Shown here: piece after piece, positions 1-5,514 of the stretch
Layout of the letters: each line of letters begins with the position of its first letter
Position numbering within the stretch: position 1 is the first letter of the stretch
Assembly (NCBI GenBank): GCA_029935135.1
Contig: JAOZKX010000172.1
Location: 1-5,523, forward strand
Origin: Desulfocapsa sp.
GTDB taxonomy: Bacteria; Desulfobacterota; Desulfobulbia; Desulfobulbales; Desulfocapsaceae
DNA length: 5,523 nucleotides
Direction: 5' to 3'
Notes under the pieces: model-generated
The model's input: the letters and a program-made list of their open reading frames with translations, nothing else
Told to the model about the DNA's origin: nothing
The model's database searches: none
Position numbers and translations under genes: made by a program

Positions 1-76
1 GTAAGCGGTGTGCGGTTTACGGTGTGCGGTAAAAGATCAAAACCGCAAACCGTAAACCGCACACCGCATACCGCAG
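1..76. repeat. Heptad-periodic inverted repeat (30-bp hairpin)
   Basis: Bases 1-30 and 42-71 are inverted copies of each other, with 28 of 30 positions pairing (mismatches at 24/48 and 4/68), around an 11-nt A-rich loop at 31-41. Each arm is itself a run of 7-nt units. The right arm reads ACCGCAA, ACCGTAA, ACCGCAC, ACCGCAT, ACCGCAG (42-76), and the left arm shows the same units on the other strand (30 back to 3). The window begins inside the element, so its true left end is unknown. No U-tract follows the hairpin, so it is not a standard intrinsic terminator. It resembles extragenic short-heptamer or REP-like repeats in general form; I do not recognise a named family. Confidence 0.85.
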
Positions 77-91
77 CCCCTTCCCTTACTT

Positions 92-2317
92 ATGGAACTC
101 CTGGCACCTGCTGGAAATACTGAAAATTTTATTGCTGCAATTGAGGCAGGTGCTGACGCTGTATATGTTGGTGCGCCCGGCTTTAATGCCAGAAATCTTG
201 CCCGGGATCTGCGTTTGGAAGAGATTATGGCAATGGTTCGCCACTGTCATGGTCTTGGTAAGAAGATCTATCTGGCTGCGAACAGTCTTGTTCGCGAGCA
301 GGATCTTTCTGCAACTCTGCATACCCTTTCGCTTCTTGAGGCCATGGAAACGGATGGCTTGATTGTGCAGGATCTTGGTCTTGTTCGCCTGATTAATGAG
401 TTCTTTCCCTCCATTCCTCTCCACGCATCTACACTTCTCTCAGCCAATAATTCCATTGCCCTGCAGGGGTTTCAGGATATGGGCTTTGAACGGGTGGTGC
501 TGGCACGAGAGCTGACCTTAAAAGAGATCAGCAGCCTTTGCCATGGCAGCAATATCGAAATTGAAGTCTTTGTCCATGGGGCCATGTGTTTTTCTTATTC
601 CGGGCTCTGCCTTTTTTCTTCCTTTCTTGGCGGGAAAAGTGGCCTGCGCGGCAAGTGTGTGCAGCCGTGCAGGCGTCATTATCAGTGGAGTAAACAGAAG
701 GGTGGTCATAAGCCAAAGAAAAAAGGCTCCCGGCCACAACAGGCAACATCCGGCAAGGGACAGTATGTCTTTTCCATGAACGATCTTTCGGCCCTGCAAG
801 CTGTGCCGGATTTGCAAAAAGCTGGAGTTGCCTCGCTGAAAATTGAAGGACGGCTGCGTTCAGCCCACTATGTTTCCAATATAGTCAAGGCTTATCGCCT
901 GGTAATGAATGCTGCGCCGGATGAATTCACCTCGCTACTGCAGGAAGCAGAAGAGCTGAGCAACAGAGCCATGGGGCGCAAGACCTCTTCAGGTTATTTG
1001 TTCACTCCGCAACCGGTTGATGCCATAACGCCATATCATTCTGGCAATATGGGTGATTTTCTTGGCAGATTGGGCGGTGTCAAGAACTATGAAGACAGGT
1101 TGTATGCCCGGCTGACATTAAAAGAAGGACTCAACTCCGGAGACCGACTGCGTCTTCATACGGAACCCTCGGGGGAACGACTATCTTTTACCCTAAAGGA
1201 ATTGCGTCTCGGCAATAATCAGGTGGATAGCGCCGTATCCGGTGATAAGGTACAGCTCCTTCTTCCAGAGTGGAGATTTTATAACGAGGCCAAACGAATA
1301 GATGTCTTTCGGGTGGATGTGAAAAGAGAGGCCGGCTCCGGCGTAAGTCTTCAGAAAGATATTCAGCAATGTGCCGGGATTCTGTCCGGTTGGCGTAAAG
1401 AGGAAGAGGCACGCATCCGGGAAATAGAAAGCGAGGTTCTCCCTGTTCCAGACGAGGAGAGCGATACCGTCCATAAAAGTATTCGCAAGTTTTTTGGTCA
1501 GGGCTACATGAATAAAGGCGGAAGGATAAAACTTCCCATTGAGACATGGCTTCGACTGGATCTGGCAAAAACTCTTTTTACAAAACTACCATTTAATCCT
1601 GATCGTTATTTGCTGCCCATTAATAAAACGAACCTTACTCAGACCGGGCAGCTAAAACGATTTTTGGGGAAACGCAGTCGTGATCTTGTCTGGTGTCTGC
1701 CCCCTGTTCTTTTTGAGGGAGAGCTGCATAAGATTCGGAAACAGATACAGCTCCTCATTCGTTCAGGGTTTAGAAGTTTTCAACTGGGCCATATCAGCCA
1801 GGTGGTTTTCTTTGAGCATGAACGAGTGTTTCTTTCATGTGACTATACTGTCAGTCTGCTCAATAATCAGGCGGTGACAATGGTGGAAAACGGAGGGATA
1901 GAGGCAGCTCAACTCTCCATTGAGAGTGATAAGGATATCATTGGCGAGGTAATCAGCCATTGTAAGCTGAATCGGGTCCGTATCCGCTTGGGACTGACTG
2001 CTTACGGGGCACCTGCACTGTTTACTGCCCGTCTGGATTCTGAACATTTTCAATACAACAAAACCCTGACCAGCCCCAAAAATGAACAGTTTGTTCTGCT
2101 GAAAAAGGAAAATGTCACTGCCACCGTACCTGTACGACCATTTTCTCTGCTTCCCTATCTCCATGAGTTAAAGGCAGCAGGGCTTGATTATGTAGTTATC
2201 GATATGAGTAATATGGCAACGGGAAAGAAGGAGATGGAAGAACTGGCAGGGAGACTCAGTGGTAAGGGAAAATATTCAAAGCTGCCTACTTTTAACTATC
2301 TTGGGGTGTTGGAGTAG
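92..2317 (+). CDS. U32-family protein (peptidase U32 / RlhA-TrhP-type RNA hydroxylation relative), 741 aa
   Basis: The N-terminus (MELLAPAGNTENFIAAIEAG, then ADAVYVG) is the canonical start of the U32 TIM-barrel domain, which fixes the ATG at 92. No Shine-Dalgarno sequence precedes it: the 15 nt before the ATG are pyrimidine-rich. The U32 signature lies at about residues 158-176 (EVFVHGAMCFSYSGLC), and four family cysteines are present at 166, 173, 189 and 193. A conserved SLKIEGRLRS block follows at 248-257. A lysine-rich insertion occupies about 200-224. Residues of roughly 330-440 fit the middle domain seen in long members such as E. coli RlhA, and about 525-741 look like a degenerate second barrel. 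Studied U32 members (RlhA on 23S rRNA, TrhP on tRNA, UbiU/UbiV) are hydroxylation factors, some with Fe-S clusters. The long multidomain form points to the RlhA side, but the exact substrate is not determinable here. Cytoplasmic; no signal peptide. It stands apart functionally from the flagellar genes downstream. Confidence 0.9.
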   Translation: MELLAPAGNTENFIAAIEAGADAVYVGAPGFNARNLARDLRLEEIMAMVRHCHGLGKKIYLAANSLVREQDLSATLHTLSLLEAMETDGLIVQDLGLVRLINEFFPSIPLHASTLLSANNSIALQGFQDMGFERVVLARELTLKEISSLCHGSNIEIEVFVHGAMCFSYSGLCLFSSFLGGKSGLRGKCVQPCRRHYQWSKQKGGHKPKKKGSRPQQATSGKGQYVFSMNDLSALQAVPDLQKAGVASLKIEGRLRSAHYVSNIVKAYRLVMNAAPDEFTSLLQEAEELSNRAMGRKTSSGYLFTPQPVDAITPYHSGNMGDFLGRLGGVKNYEDRLYARLTLKEGLNSGDRLRLHTEPSGERLSFTLKELRLGNNQVDSAVSGDKVQLLLPEWRFYNEAKRIDVFRVDVKREAGSGVSLQKDIQQCAGILSGWRKEEEARIREIESEVLPVPDEESDTVHKSIRKFFGQGYMNKGGRIKLPIETWLRLDLAKTLFTKLPFNPDRYLLPINKTNLTQTGQLKRFLGKRSRDLVWCLPPVLFEGELHKIRKQIQLLIRSGFRSFQLGHISQVVFFEHERVFLSCDYTVSLLNNQAVTMVENGGIEAAQLSIESDKDIIGEVISHCKLNRVRIRLGLTAYGAPALFTARLDSEHFQYNKTLTSPKNEQFVLLKKENVTATVPVRPFSLLPYLHELKAAGLDYVVIDMSNMATGKKEMEELAGRLSGKGKYSKLPTFNYLGVLE

Positions 2318-2600
2318 TTTCTTTCAGTTTGTTTTTAAACTTTTCATTGACCTGATAGACAAAAGCAAGCACTTCGGCCACTGTCTGATACAGTTCCGTA
2401 GGGATTTCATCTCCCAGTTTTATCTTGGAGAGCAGTTCCACCAGATTCGGATCTTCCTGGATATGAACGCCGGCTTCCCGTGCTGTTTCAATGATCTTTC
2501 TGGCAACTTCGCCCTGTCCGGTGGCAACAACCTTTGGTGATGCTGTTGTCTGCTCATCGTAGATAATGGCAACCGCTTTATCTATTTTTTTCTTTGCCAT
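2292..2600 (-). CDS. Stand-alone FlhB C-terminal domain protein (YlqH/FhlB-like), 102 aa
   Basis: The protein matches the cytoplasmic C-terminal half of the flagellar/type III export switch protein FlhB (EscU/YscU/HrcU family). Visible blocks are KAVAIIYDE (8-16), SPKVVATGQGEVARKI (21-36), EDPNLVELLSKIKLGDEIP (49-67) and LYQTVAEVLAFVYQ (70-83). It lacks FlhB's four membrane segments, and it starts just after the point where the NPTH autocleavage motif would lie, so it cannot self-cleave there. The start at 2600 (MAKKK) is chosen because homology begins there and AAGG sits 6 nt upstream; a longer in-frame extension to 2741 would overlap the preceding gene and is unconserved in appearance. It begins one base after the stop of the FliK-like gene, suggesting translational coupling. 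B. subtilis YlqH, beside the FliK-like YlqG, has the same form. A role in flagellar export or its specificity switch is inferred. Its last 26 bases overlap the convergent U32 gene. Confidence 0.88.
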   Translation of the reverse strand: MAKKKIDKAVAIIYDEQTTASPKVVATGQGEVARKIIETAREAGVHIQEDPNLVELLSKIKLGDEIPTELYQTVAEVLAFVYQVNEKFKNKLKETTPTPQDS

Positions 2601-2601
2601 C

Positions 2602-3645
2602 TTATACCTTGGTGTCCAGCATAGATTTTCCTTCCGGTACCAGATGCTGGATAAGTTCACTGGTGGGATCTCCTGCCGTATCGGTAAAACTGAGTCCCAG
2701 TATTTTTCCGGTTGTGACGGTCTCCTGTAGCTCTTCTCCAAACTGGCTGGTGAATTCTTTTTTCTCTATGGAGTCACAGGCGAAACGAATATAGAGACCT
2801 TCTTCTGAGTGAAGGAAGTGAATTTCTATATTACCAATAGGTTGCAGACTCAGGTGCAGCGAGAAGCTGAGAGGTGTGTCTTTTTTATCGGAACTCTCCG
2901 AATTCTTGCCTTTATCAAAGAGCAGATAGCCATTGTCGAGAAAGGGCAGTGGCAGAGGGAAGAGAAGGAGATTGTCTGACTCAAGCCGCAGGTTGGCCAT
3001 CTGATACATTTCAATGGTTCCCAAAAGACGATTGGCGGTTGCTGCAATTCCTTCGGCATTCTTTAAAAGTGTCCCGATTTCCAGCAGGGCGGCCTTCAGT
3101 GTCTGAGTGCTCGCCTTGTTATCGCCGCGTGCCAGCAGGGATTCCAGTGAGATTCCAAGCCGGTCAATAAGTTGTTTTAAGATCACACCACCATCTTTTC
3201 CATCCAGAGAATTCTGCTGCAGGTTGGCAAACGATTGCAGACCTTCCTGCGTACTGGTGCTGAGACTGTTGAGCAGAGGTGAGGGCGTGGTTGTTAGGGC
3301 CTGAAACAGTGTTCCTATATCAATGTTTTTTCCGAGCAGGGTCACCGTCTGGCCGAAGTTGACCTGTGGCGTGTCAGAAATGATTTTTAGTTCAATCAGG
3401 GGACTGGTGGAAGTGACCTGCAGTCTGAGTTCTGTGCCGGCGCTGAGTTTTACAGTATCGCTTTGGGCGAGAATTGACTGTCCGTTAATATTGAGAGAAA
3501 ACTTATTGTTGCCTGCTGACTCGAGAACTGTGGCGGTAAATGTCTGCCCCGGACGGGCCTGCTGTTGGAATTGCTGCCTGGAACCGGAATCTGAGGTAGA
3601 TGAATCCAGGGGCGTTATGGCGGCTAAAGGGGTTATTGTATTCAT
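2602..3645 (-). CDS. FliK/YlqG-like flagellar hook-length control family protein, 347 aa
   Basis: The N-terminal 33 residues are Thr/Ser/Gln-rich and probably disordered, as expected for a secreted or ruler-type protein. Residues about 34-95 form a beta-rich segment (GQTFTATVLES, then KFSLNINGQSILAQ and LSAGTELRLQV) typical of FliK-like/YlqG proteins. A helical middle (about 110-220) follows, then a C-terminal segment at about 258-290 (PLSFSLHLSLQPIGNIEIHF, then GLYIRFAC) resembling the Flg_hook core that in FliK contacts FlhB. The gene is followed after one base by the stand-alone FlhB C-domain gene, the natural partner, and preceded by two PilZ genes. The RBS is weak (AAAAAGTAG before the ATG). 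It is unlikely to be the main FliK, which usually lies in the hook-cap cluster with flgD, so a paralogous role is possible. FliK family is well supported by the domain layout and partner gene rather than by one diagnostic motif. Confidence 0.75.
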   Translation of the reverse strand: MNTITPLAAITPLDSSTSDSGSRQQFQQQARPGQTFTATVLESAGNNKFSLNINGQSILAQSDTVKLSAGTELRLQVTSTSPLIELKIISDTPQVNFGQTVTLLGKNIDIGTLFQALTTTPSPLLNSLSTSTQEGLQSFANLQQNSLDGKDGGVILKQLIDRLGISLESLLARGDNKASTQTLKAALLEIGTLLKNAEGIAATANRLLGTIEMYQMANLRLESDNLLLFPLPLPFLDNGYLLFDKGKNSESSDKKDTPLSFSLHLSLQPIGNIEIHFLHSEEGLYIRFACDSIEKKEFTSQFGEELQETVTTGKILGLSFTDTAGDPTSELIQHLVPEGKSMLDTKV

Positions 3646-3686
3646 GCTACTTTTTCGGCAAGTATTGAACCAATCTTAACCACTTA

Positions 3687-4370
3687 TTAGCTGGCCGTCT
3701 GGATTTTGTCTCGCAATTGCTGACGTTGTTCCTGGAGACAGTTTGATATGATCAGGTCCCTGTGTTTGGGAGAAACAAAATCAAAATGGAGGGCAACCTG
3801 GAAACGACCCTTACGCAAACGCCTCGTACGGATCACATGGGCAGTGGATTCGATGACTTTCCTGGTGTGATTGAGCTTAATCGACAGTTCTACCCGATGC
3901 TTATTTTCAGGTGGCTCCGGGAAAATTGCCAGCACACCGCTTCCGGACACATCCAGGGTTTCACCTTCCATGGACCAGTAATGATCCTTGTCTTCGTTGG
4001 GCCCGGGATTGTAAGTGGCAGTGATTGGCAGTCTGCTGTCCACCCTGAAAAATTCTCTCAGGCTGGTTGGGTCGATGGATTTCTTTGCTTTCAGCTCTAA
4101 GGTACGATCCCCATTAATACTGATAATCTCTGCATTCAGAGTAAGGGTTGTCTTCTCAACTTTGATTGATACAGGGCAGATGGAACCTGTCTCCAGGGCG
4201 TCGGGTAACATCTTTGGCGGGAAGACCAGAAAGAAAAGAGGAGATGTTGATTCCTTAAAAACGCATCTCAAGCGCATTTCAAGGCCATCTGCTGTTAAGA
4301 TATCAATAACGGCAGTTTGGCTGTCTGGTATTGCTTTGACGATATCGATAATGCTCTTACTCACTGCCAT
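3687..4370 (-). CDS. PilZ-domain protein with YcgR-like N-terminal domain (second of tandem pair), 227 aa
   Basis: Residues about 20-100 form a beta-rich YcgR-N-like domain (MRLRCVFKE, then FFLVFPPKMLP). The C-terminal PilZ domain begins with the c-di-GMP-binding RxxxR motif at R105-R109 (REFFR), followed by D140-V-S-G-S-G145, which fits [DN]xSxxG. Both halves of the ligand site are intact, so c-di-GMP binding is expected. YcgR-type proteins act as flagellar brakes or motility regulators by contacting the flagellar motor; this specific role is inferred from the architecture and the flagellar neighbourhood. The C-terminus ends in a polar helix with QR and LR.K repeats shared with the upstream paralogue. 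The gene starts 11 nt after the preceding PilZ gene, has a poor Shine-Dalgarno sequence (AGGG very close to the ATG), and ends with tandem TAA stops. Confidence 0.9.
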   Translation of the reverse strand: MAVSKSIIDIVKAIPDSQTAVIDILTADGLEMRLRCVFKESTSPLFFLVFPPKMLPDALETGSICPVSIKVEKTTLTLNAEIISINGDRTLELKAKKSIDPTSLREFFRVDSRLPITATYNPGPNEDKDHYWSMEGETLDVSGSGVLAIFPEPPENKHRVELSIKLNHTRKVIESTAHVIRTRRLRKGRFQVALHFDFVSPKHRDLIISNCLQEQRQQLRDKIQTAS

Positions 4371-4381
4371 ATACCCTGGAA

Positions 4382-5074
4382 TTATTGTGAATTTCTAACT
4401 TGAACTTTCAAGCGCAACATACGGCGCTGGGCCACCAGGCAGCAACCAATAATTTTGTCACGATCCTCATCTTCGATATCATCTATATGGTATGCTGCAT
4501 CCCAGAGTTTATCGGTGATTTTGGTGATCCTGACAGGTGAGGCGATGGTTGAAACAATCGTTTCTTCTGCTGTGGGTAAGGCCAGTTCCAGACGAACCTG
4601 GGTCTTTTCGGGTGGAGCAGTGTTAAAGCTTGCCCGCAGGCCGCTGCCGCTGAGGTCCACGGTGGTACCCATAATTTTCCAATCATCTTCGGGCCCGCCG
4701 AATCCTGCAGGTATTGTTGATTTAATGATAATTGGAATGGCACAATCAACTCTGAAATACTCACGCATCTGTTCATGGGTAATGGTTTTCTGAGGAACCA
4801 TTTCCAGTGTCTGCTCATTAATCACCTGAACAATATTACTTTCTATGGAGACACTTTGCCCGCCCATGTCCAGATTGATCAGGCAGCTGATATCTTTATC
4901 GATATCCTGAACAGGTAATGCCATGGGTTTAAATAAAAGATTAAAGTGATTGCCTTCCTTCTTTTTTAAAATACATTGAATAAGCAATCTGTTGTCTGCA
5001 CCAATAATTGGCAGGAAAAGACGAACAGGCTTTTCATCGGAAATTTTTGTGAAAAATGTATCAAGTTCAGTCAC
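4382..5074 (-). CDS. PilZ-domain protein with YcgR-like N-terminal domain (first of tandem pair), 230 aa
   Basis: This is the first gene of the leftward cluster. It has the same layout as its neighbour: an N-terminal YcgR-N-like beta domain (about 15-95; LLIQCILKKKE, then FNLLFKPMALP), RxxxR at R104-R108 (REYFR), and D140-L-S-G-S-G145. The c-di-GMP site therefore looks functional. Between the two motifs both paralogues carry an acidic segment with a conserved tryptophan (EDDW here, DHYW in the neighbour), so the pair arose by tandem duplication. The start codon is GTG, supported by AAGGA 6 nt upstream; no ATG occurs in frame before residue 51, which lies inside the conserved N-terminal domain. 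Likely a cytoplasmic c-di-GMP effector in motility control, inferred from family and context. Confidence 0.9.
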   Translation of the reverse strand: MTELDTFFTKISDEKPVRLFLPIIGADNRLLIQCILKKKEGNHFNLLFKPMALPVQDIDKDISCLINLDMGGQSVSIESNIVQVINEQTLEMVPQKTITHEQMREYFRVDCAIPIIIKSTIPAGFGGPEDDWKIMGTTVDLSGSGLRASFNTAPPEKTQVRLELALPTAEETIVSTIASPVRITKITDKLWDAAYHIDDIEDEDRDKIIGCCLVAQRRMLRLKVQVRNSQ

Positions 5075-5080
5075 AGGAAG

Positions 5081-5085
5081 TCCTT
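5081..5085 (-). promoter_or_regulatory. Ribosome binding site deciding a GTG start
   Basis: On the minus strand AAGGA stands 6 nt before the GTG at 5074-5072. It supports the GTG as the start of the first PilZ gene. I see no convincing -10/-35, sigma-54 or sigma-28 promoter for this leftward operon just upstream. Confidence 0.65.
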
Positions 5086-5337
5086 GGCAAAAATATAATA
5101 GTGTGATTAACTTTTAATAGAGTCATTGTAAGTATAGATACTTTATCATCTATAATGGTTTGTATCAAGATACTATCTGTAAATAGAGGGAAGATGGATG
5201 GTGATGAAATTGTATTTCCTAATTGATAGTATAGGAGGGCGGTTCCGTTAAAAACAAAATCGTATTTGGTTAACATGTTGATATGGCGCTGATTTGATGT
5301 TTTTTTCTGTTTTCTTTTAAATAAATGTATTTTTTTC
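5086..5337. other. AT-rich divergent intergenic region, no gene
   Basis: The stretch between the leftward PilZ operon and the flagellin promoter contains no credible gene. It holds the dyads at 5131-5173, an ATACTATC (5170-5177) / GATAGTAT (5225-5232) inverted pair 47 nt apart, an orphan AGGAGG (5233-5238) without a suitably placed start codon, and T-rich runs around 5300-5337 immediately upstream of the sigma-28 promoter candidate. The promoter of the PilZ operon should lie here but could not be assigned. Confidence 0.6.
5131..5173. promoter_or_regulatory. Paired GTAT/ATAC dyads, candidate operator
   Basis: Two short dyads lie in the divergent intergenic region: AGTAT-AG-ATACT (5131-5142) and GTATC-AA-GATAC (5162-5173). 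Their centres are 31 bp apart, about three helical turns. A third symmetry, TATAGAT/ATCTATA (5133-5139 with 5148-5154), overlaps the first. They could bind a regulator serving the PilZ operon or the flagellin gene. The sequence is AT-rich, so chance occurrence is a real possibility, and no regulator can be named. Confidence 0.3.
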
Positions 5338-5365
5338 TAAAGTTTTTGCAGAGAGGGGTCGATGC
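5338..5365 (+). promoter_or_regulatory. Candidate sigma-28 (FliA) promoter of the flagellin gene
   Basis: TAAAGTTT (5338-5345), a perfect match to the enterobacterial FliA -35 element, is followed after 12 nt by GTCGATGC (5358-5365), which matches the -10 consensus GCCGATAA at 5 of 8 positions including the CGAT core. The spacing is one base longer than the common 11. A T-rich tract lies upstream. Flagellin genes are the classic sigma-28 class, so position and sequence agree. Transcription would begin around 5371-5375, giving a leader of about 140 nt. No sigma-54 GG-N10-GC pattern was found between 5281 and 5400. Confidence 0.65.
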
Positions 5366-5370
5366 GTATA

Positions 5371-5511
5371 GTAAGGGTTAAGCTGAAGTATTGTTTTACC
5401 CCAGGAAGATAAACCAAAAAATCTACCTGAAGGGAGGAATCAACTCAGTAACACAATGTATGTTATACCCGGGCAAGGACGCCCAATTTAAAATTTCATG
5501 GAGGATTTACC
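5371..5511 (+). promoter_or_regulatory. GGA-rich flagellin mRNA leader with three GGA-loop hairpins (candidate CsrA target)
   Basis: The leader has six GGA triplets, five of which fall in loops of three simple hairpins. Hairpin 1: stem CTGA (5427-5430) / TCAG (5445-5448), extendable past a bulged C at 5426, with two GGAs in the loop. Hairpin 2: GGGC (5471-5474) / GCCC (5481-5484) with the six-base loop AAGGAC. Hairpin 3: CATGG (5497-5501) / CCATG (5510-5514), with AGGATTTA in the loop; a GGA also begins in the stem at 5500. CsrA is known to bind GGA in hairpin loops and to repress flagellin translation in B. subtilis through paired sites in the hag leader. CsrA control here is inferred from structure only. 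Confidence 0.5.
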
Positions 5512-5514
5512 ATG
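5497..5514 (+). promoter_or_regulatory. Flagellin ribosome binding site and start-codon hairpin
   Basis: GGAGG (5500-5504) stands 7 nt before the ATG at 5512, a strong Shine-Dalgarno sequence. The same bases lie in a perfect 5-bp inverted repeat, CATGG/CCATG, extendable by one U-G pair (5496/5515). The core of the Shine-Dalgarno sequence sits in the 8-nt loop and the AUG in the right arm of the stem. Confidence 0.7.

Noticed and set aside
1..76. CRISPR array or intrinsic terminator at the left edge
   Set aside because: The units are 7 nt with no spacers, so it is not CRISPR; no U-tract follows the hairpin in either direction, so it is not a standard terminator.
1188..1568. 126-codon minus-strand ORF inside the U32 gene
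   Set aside because: The plus-strand frame has clear family homology throughout; the antisense frame shows no recognisable domain or ribosome binding site.
2601..2741. N-terminal extension of the FlhB-like gene to an ATG at 2741
   Set aside because: It would overlap the FliK-like gene by about 140 bp, has no homology to FlhB, and the ATG at 2600 has a ribosome binding site and lies one base after the upstream stop.
5143..5162. Minus-strand sigma-28 promoter for the PilZ operon (GATGATAA at 5150-5143)
   Set aside because: No TAAA-type -35 at the required distance; the nearest CAAA is far too close.
5194..5226. Tiny plus-strand ORF (MDGDEIVFPN) after GAGGG
   Set aside because: Only ten codons, the purine run is too close to the ATG, and nothing supports expression.
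5233..5238. AGGAGG as a ribosome binding site for an unannotated gene
   Set aside because: No ATG, GTG or TTG lies 5-12 nt downstream.
5067..5276. 69-codon minus-strand ORF upstream of the first PilZ gene
   Set aside because: Low-complexity AT-rich translation with no motif, overlapping the PilZ start region and covering its presumed promoter.
5281..5400. Sigma-54 promoter for flagellin (a TGGCGC at 5284 suggested it)
   Set aside because: The required GC at +10 spacing is absent there and for every other GG in the stretch.
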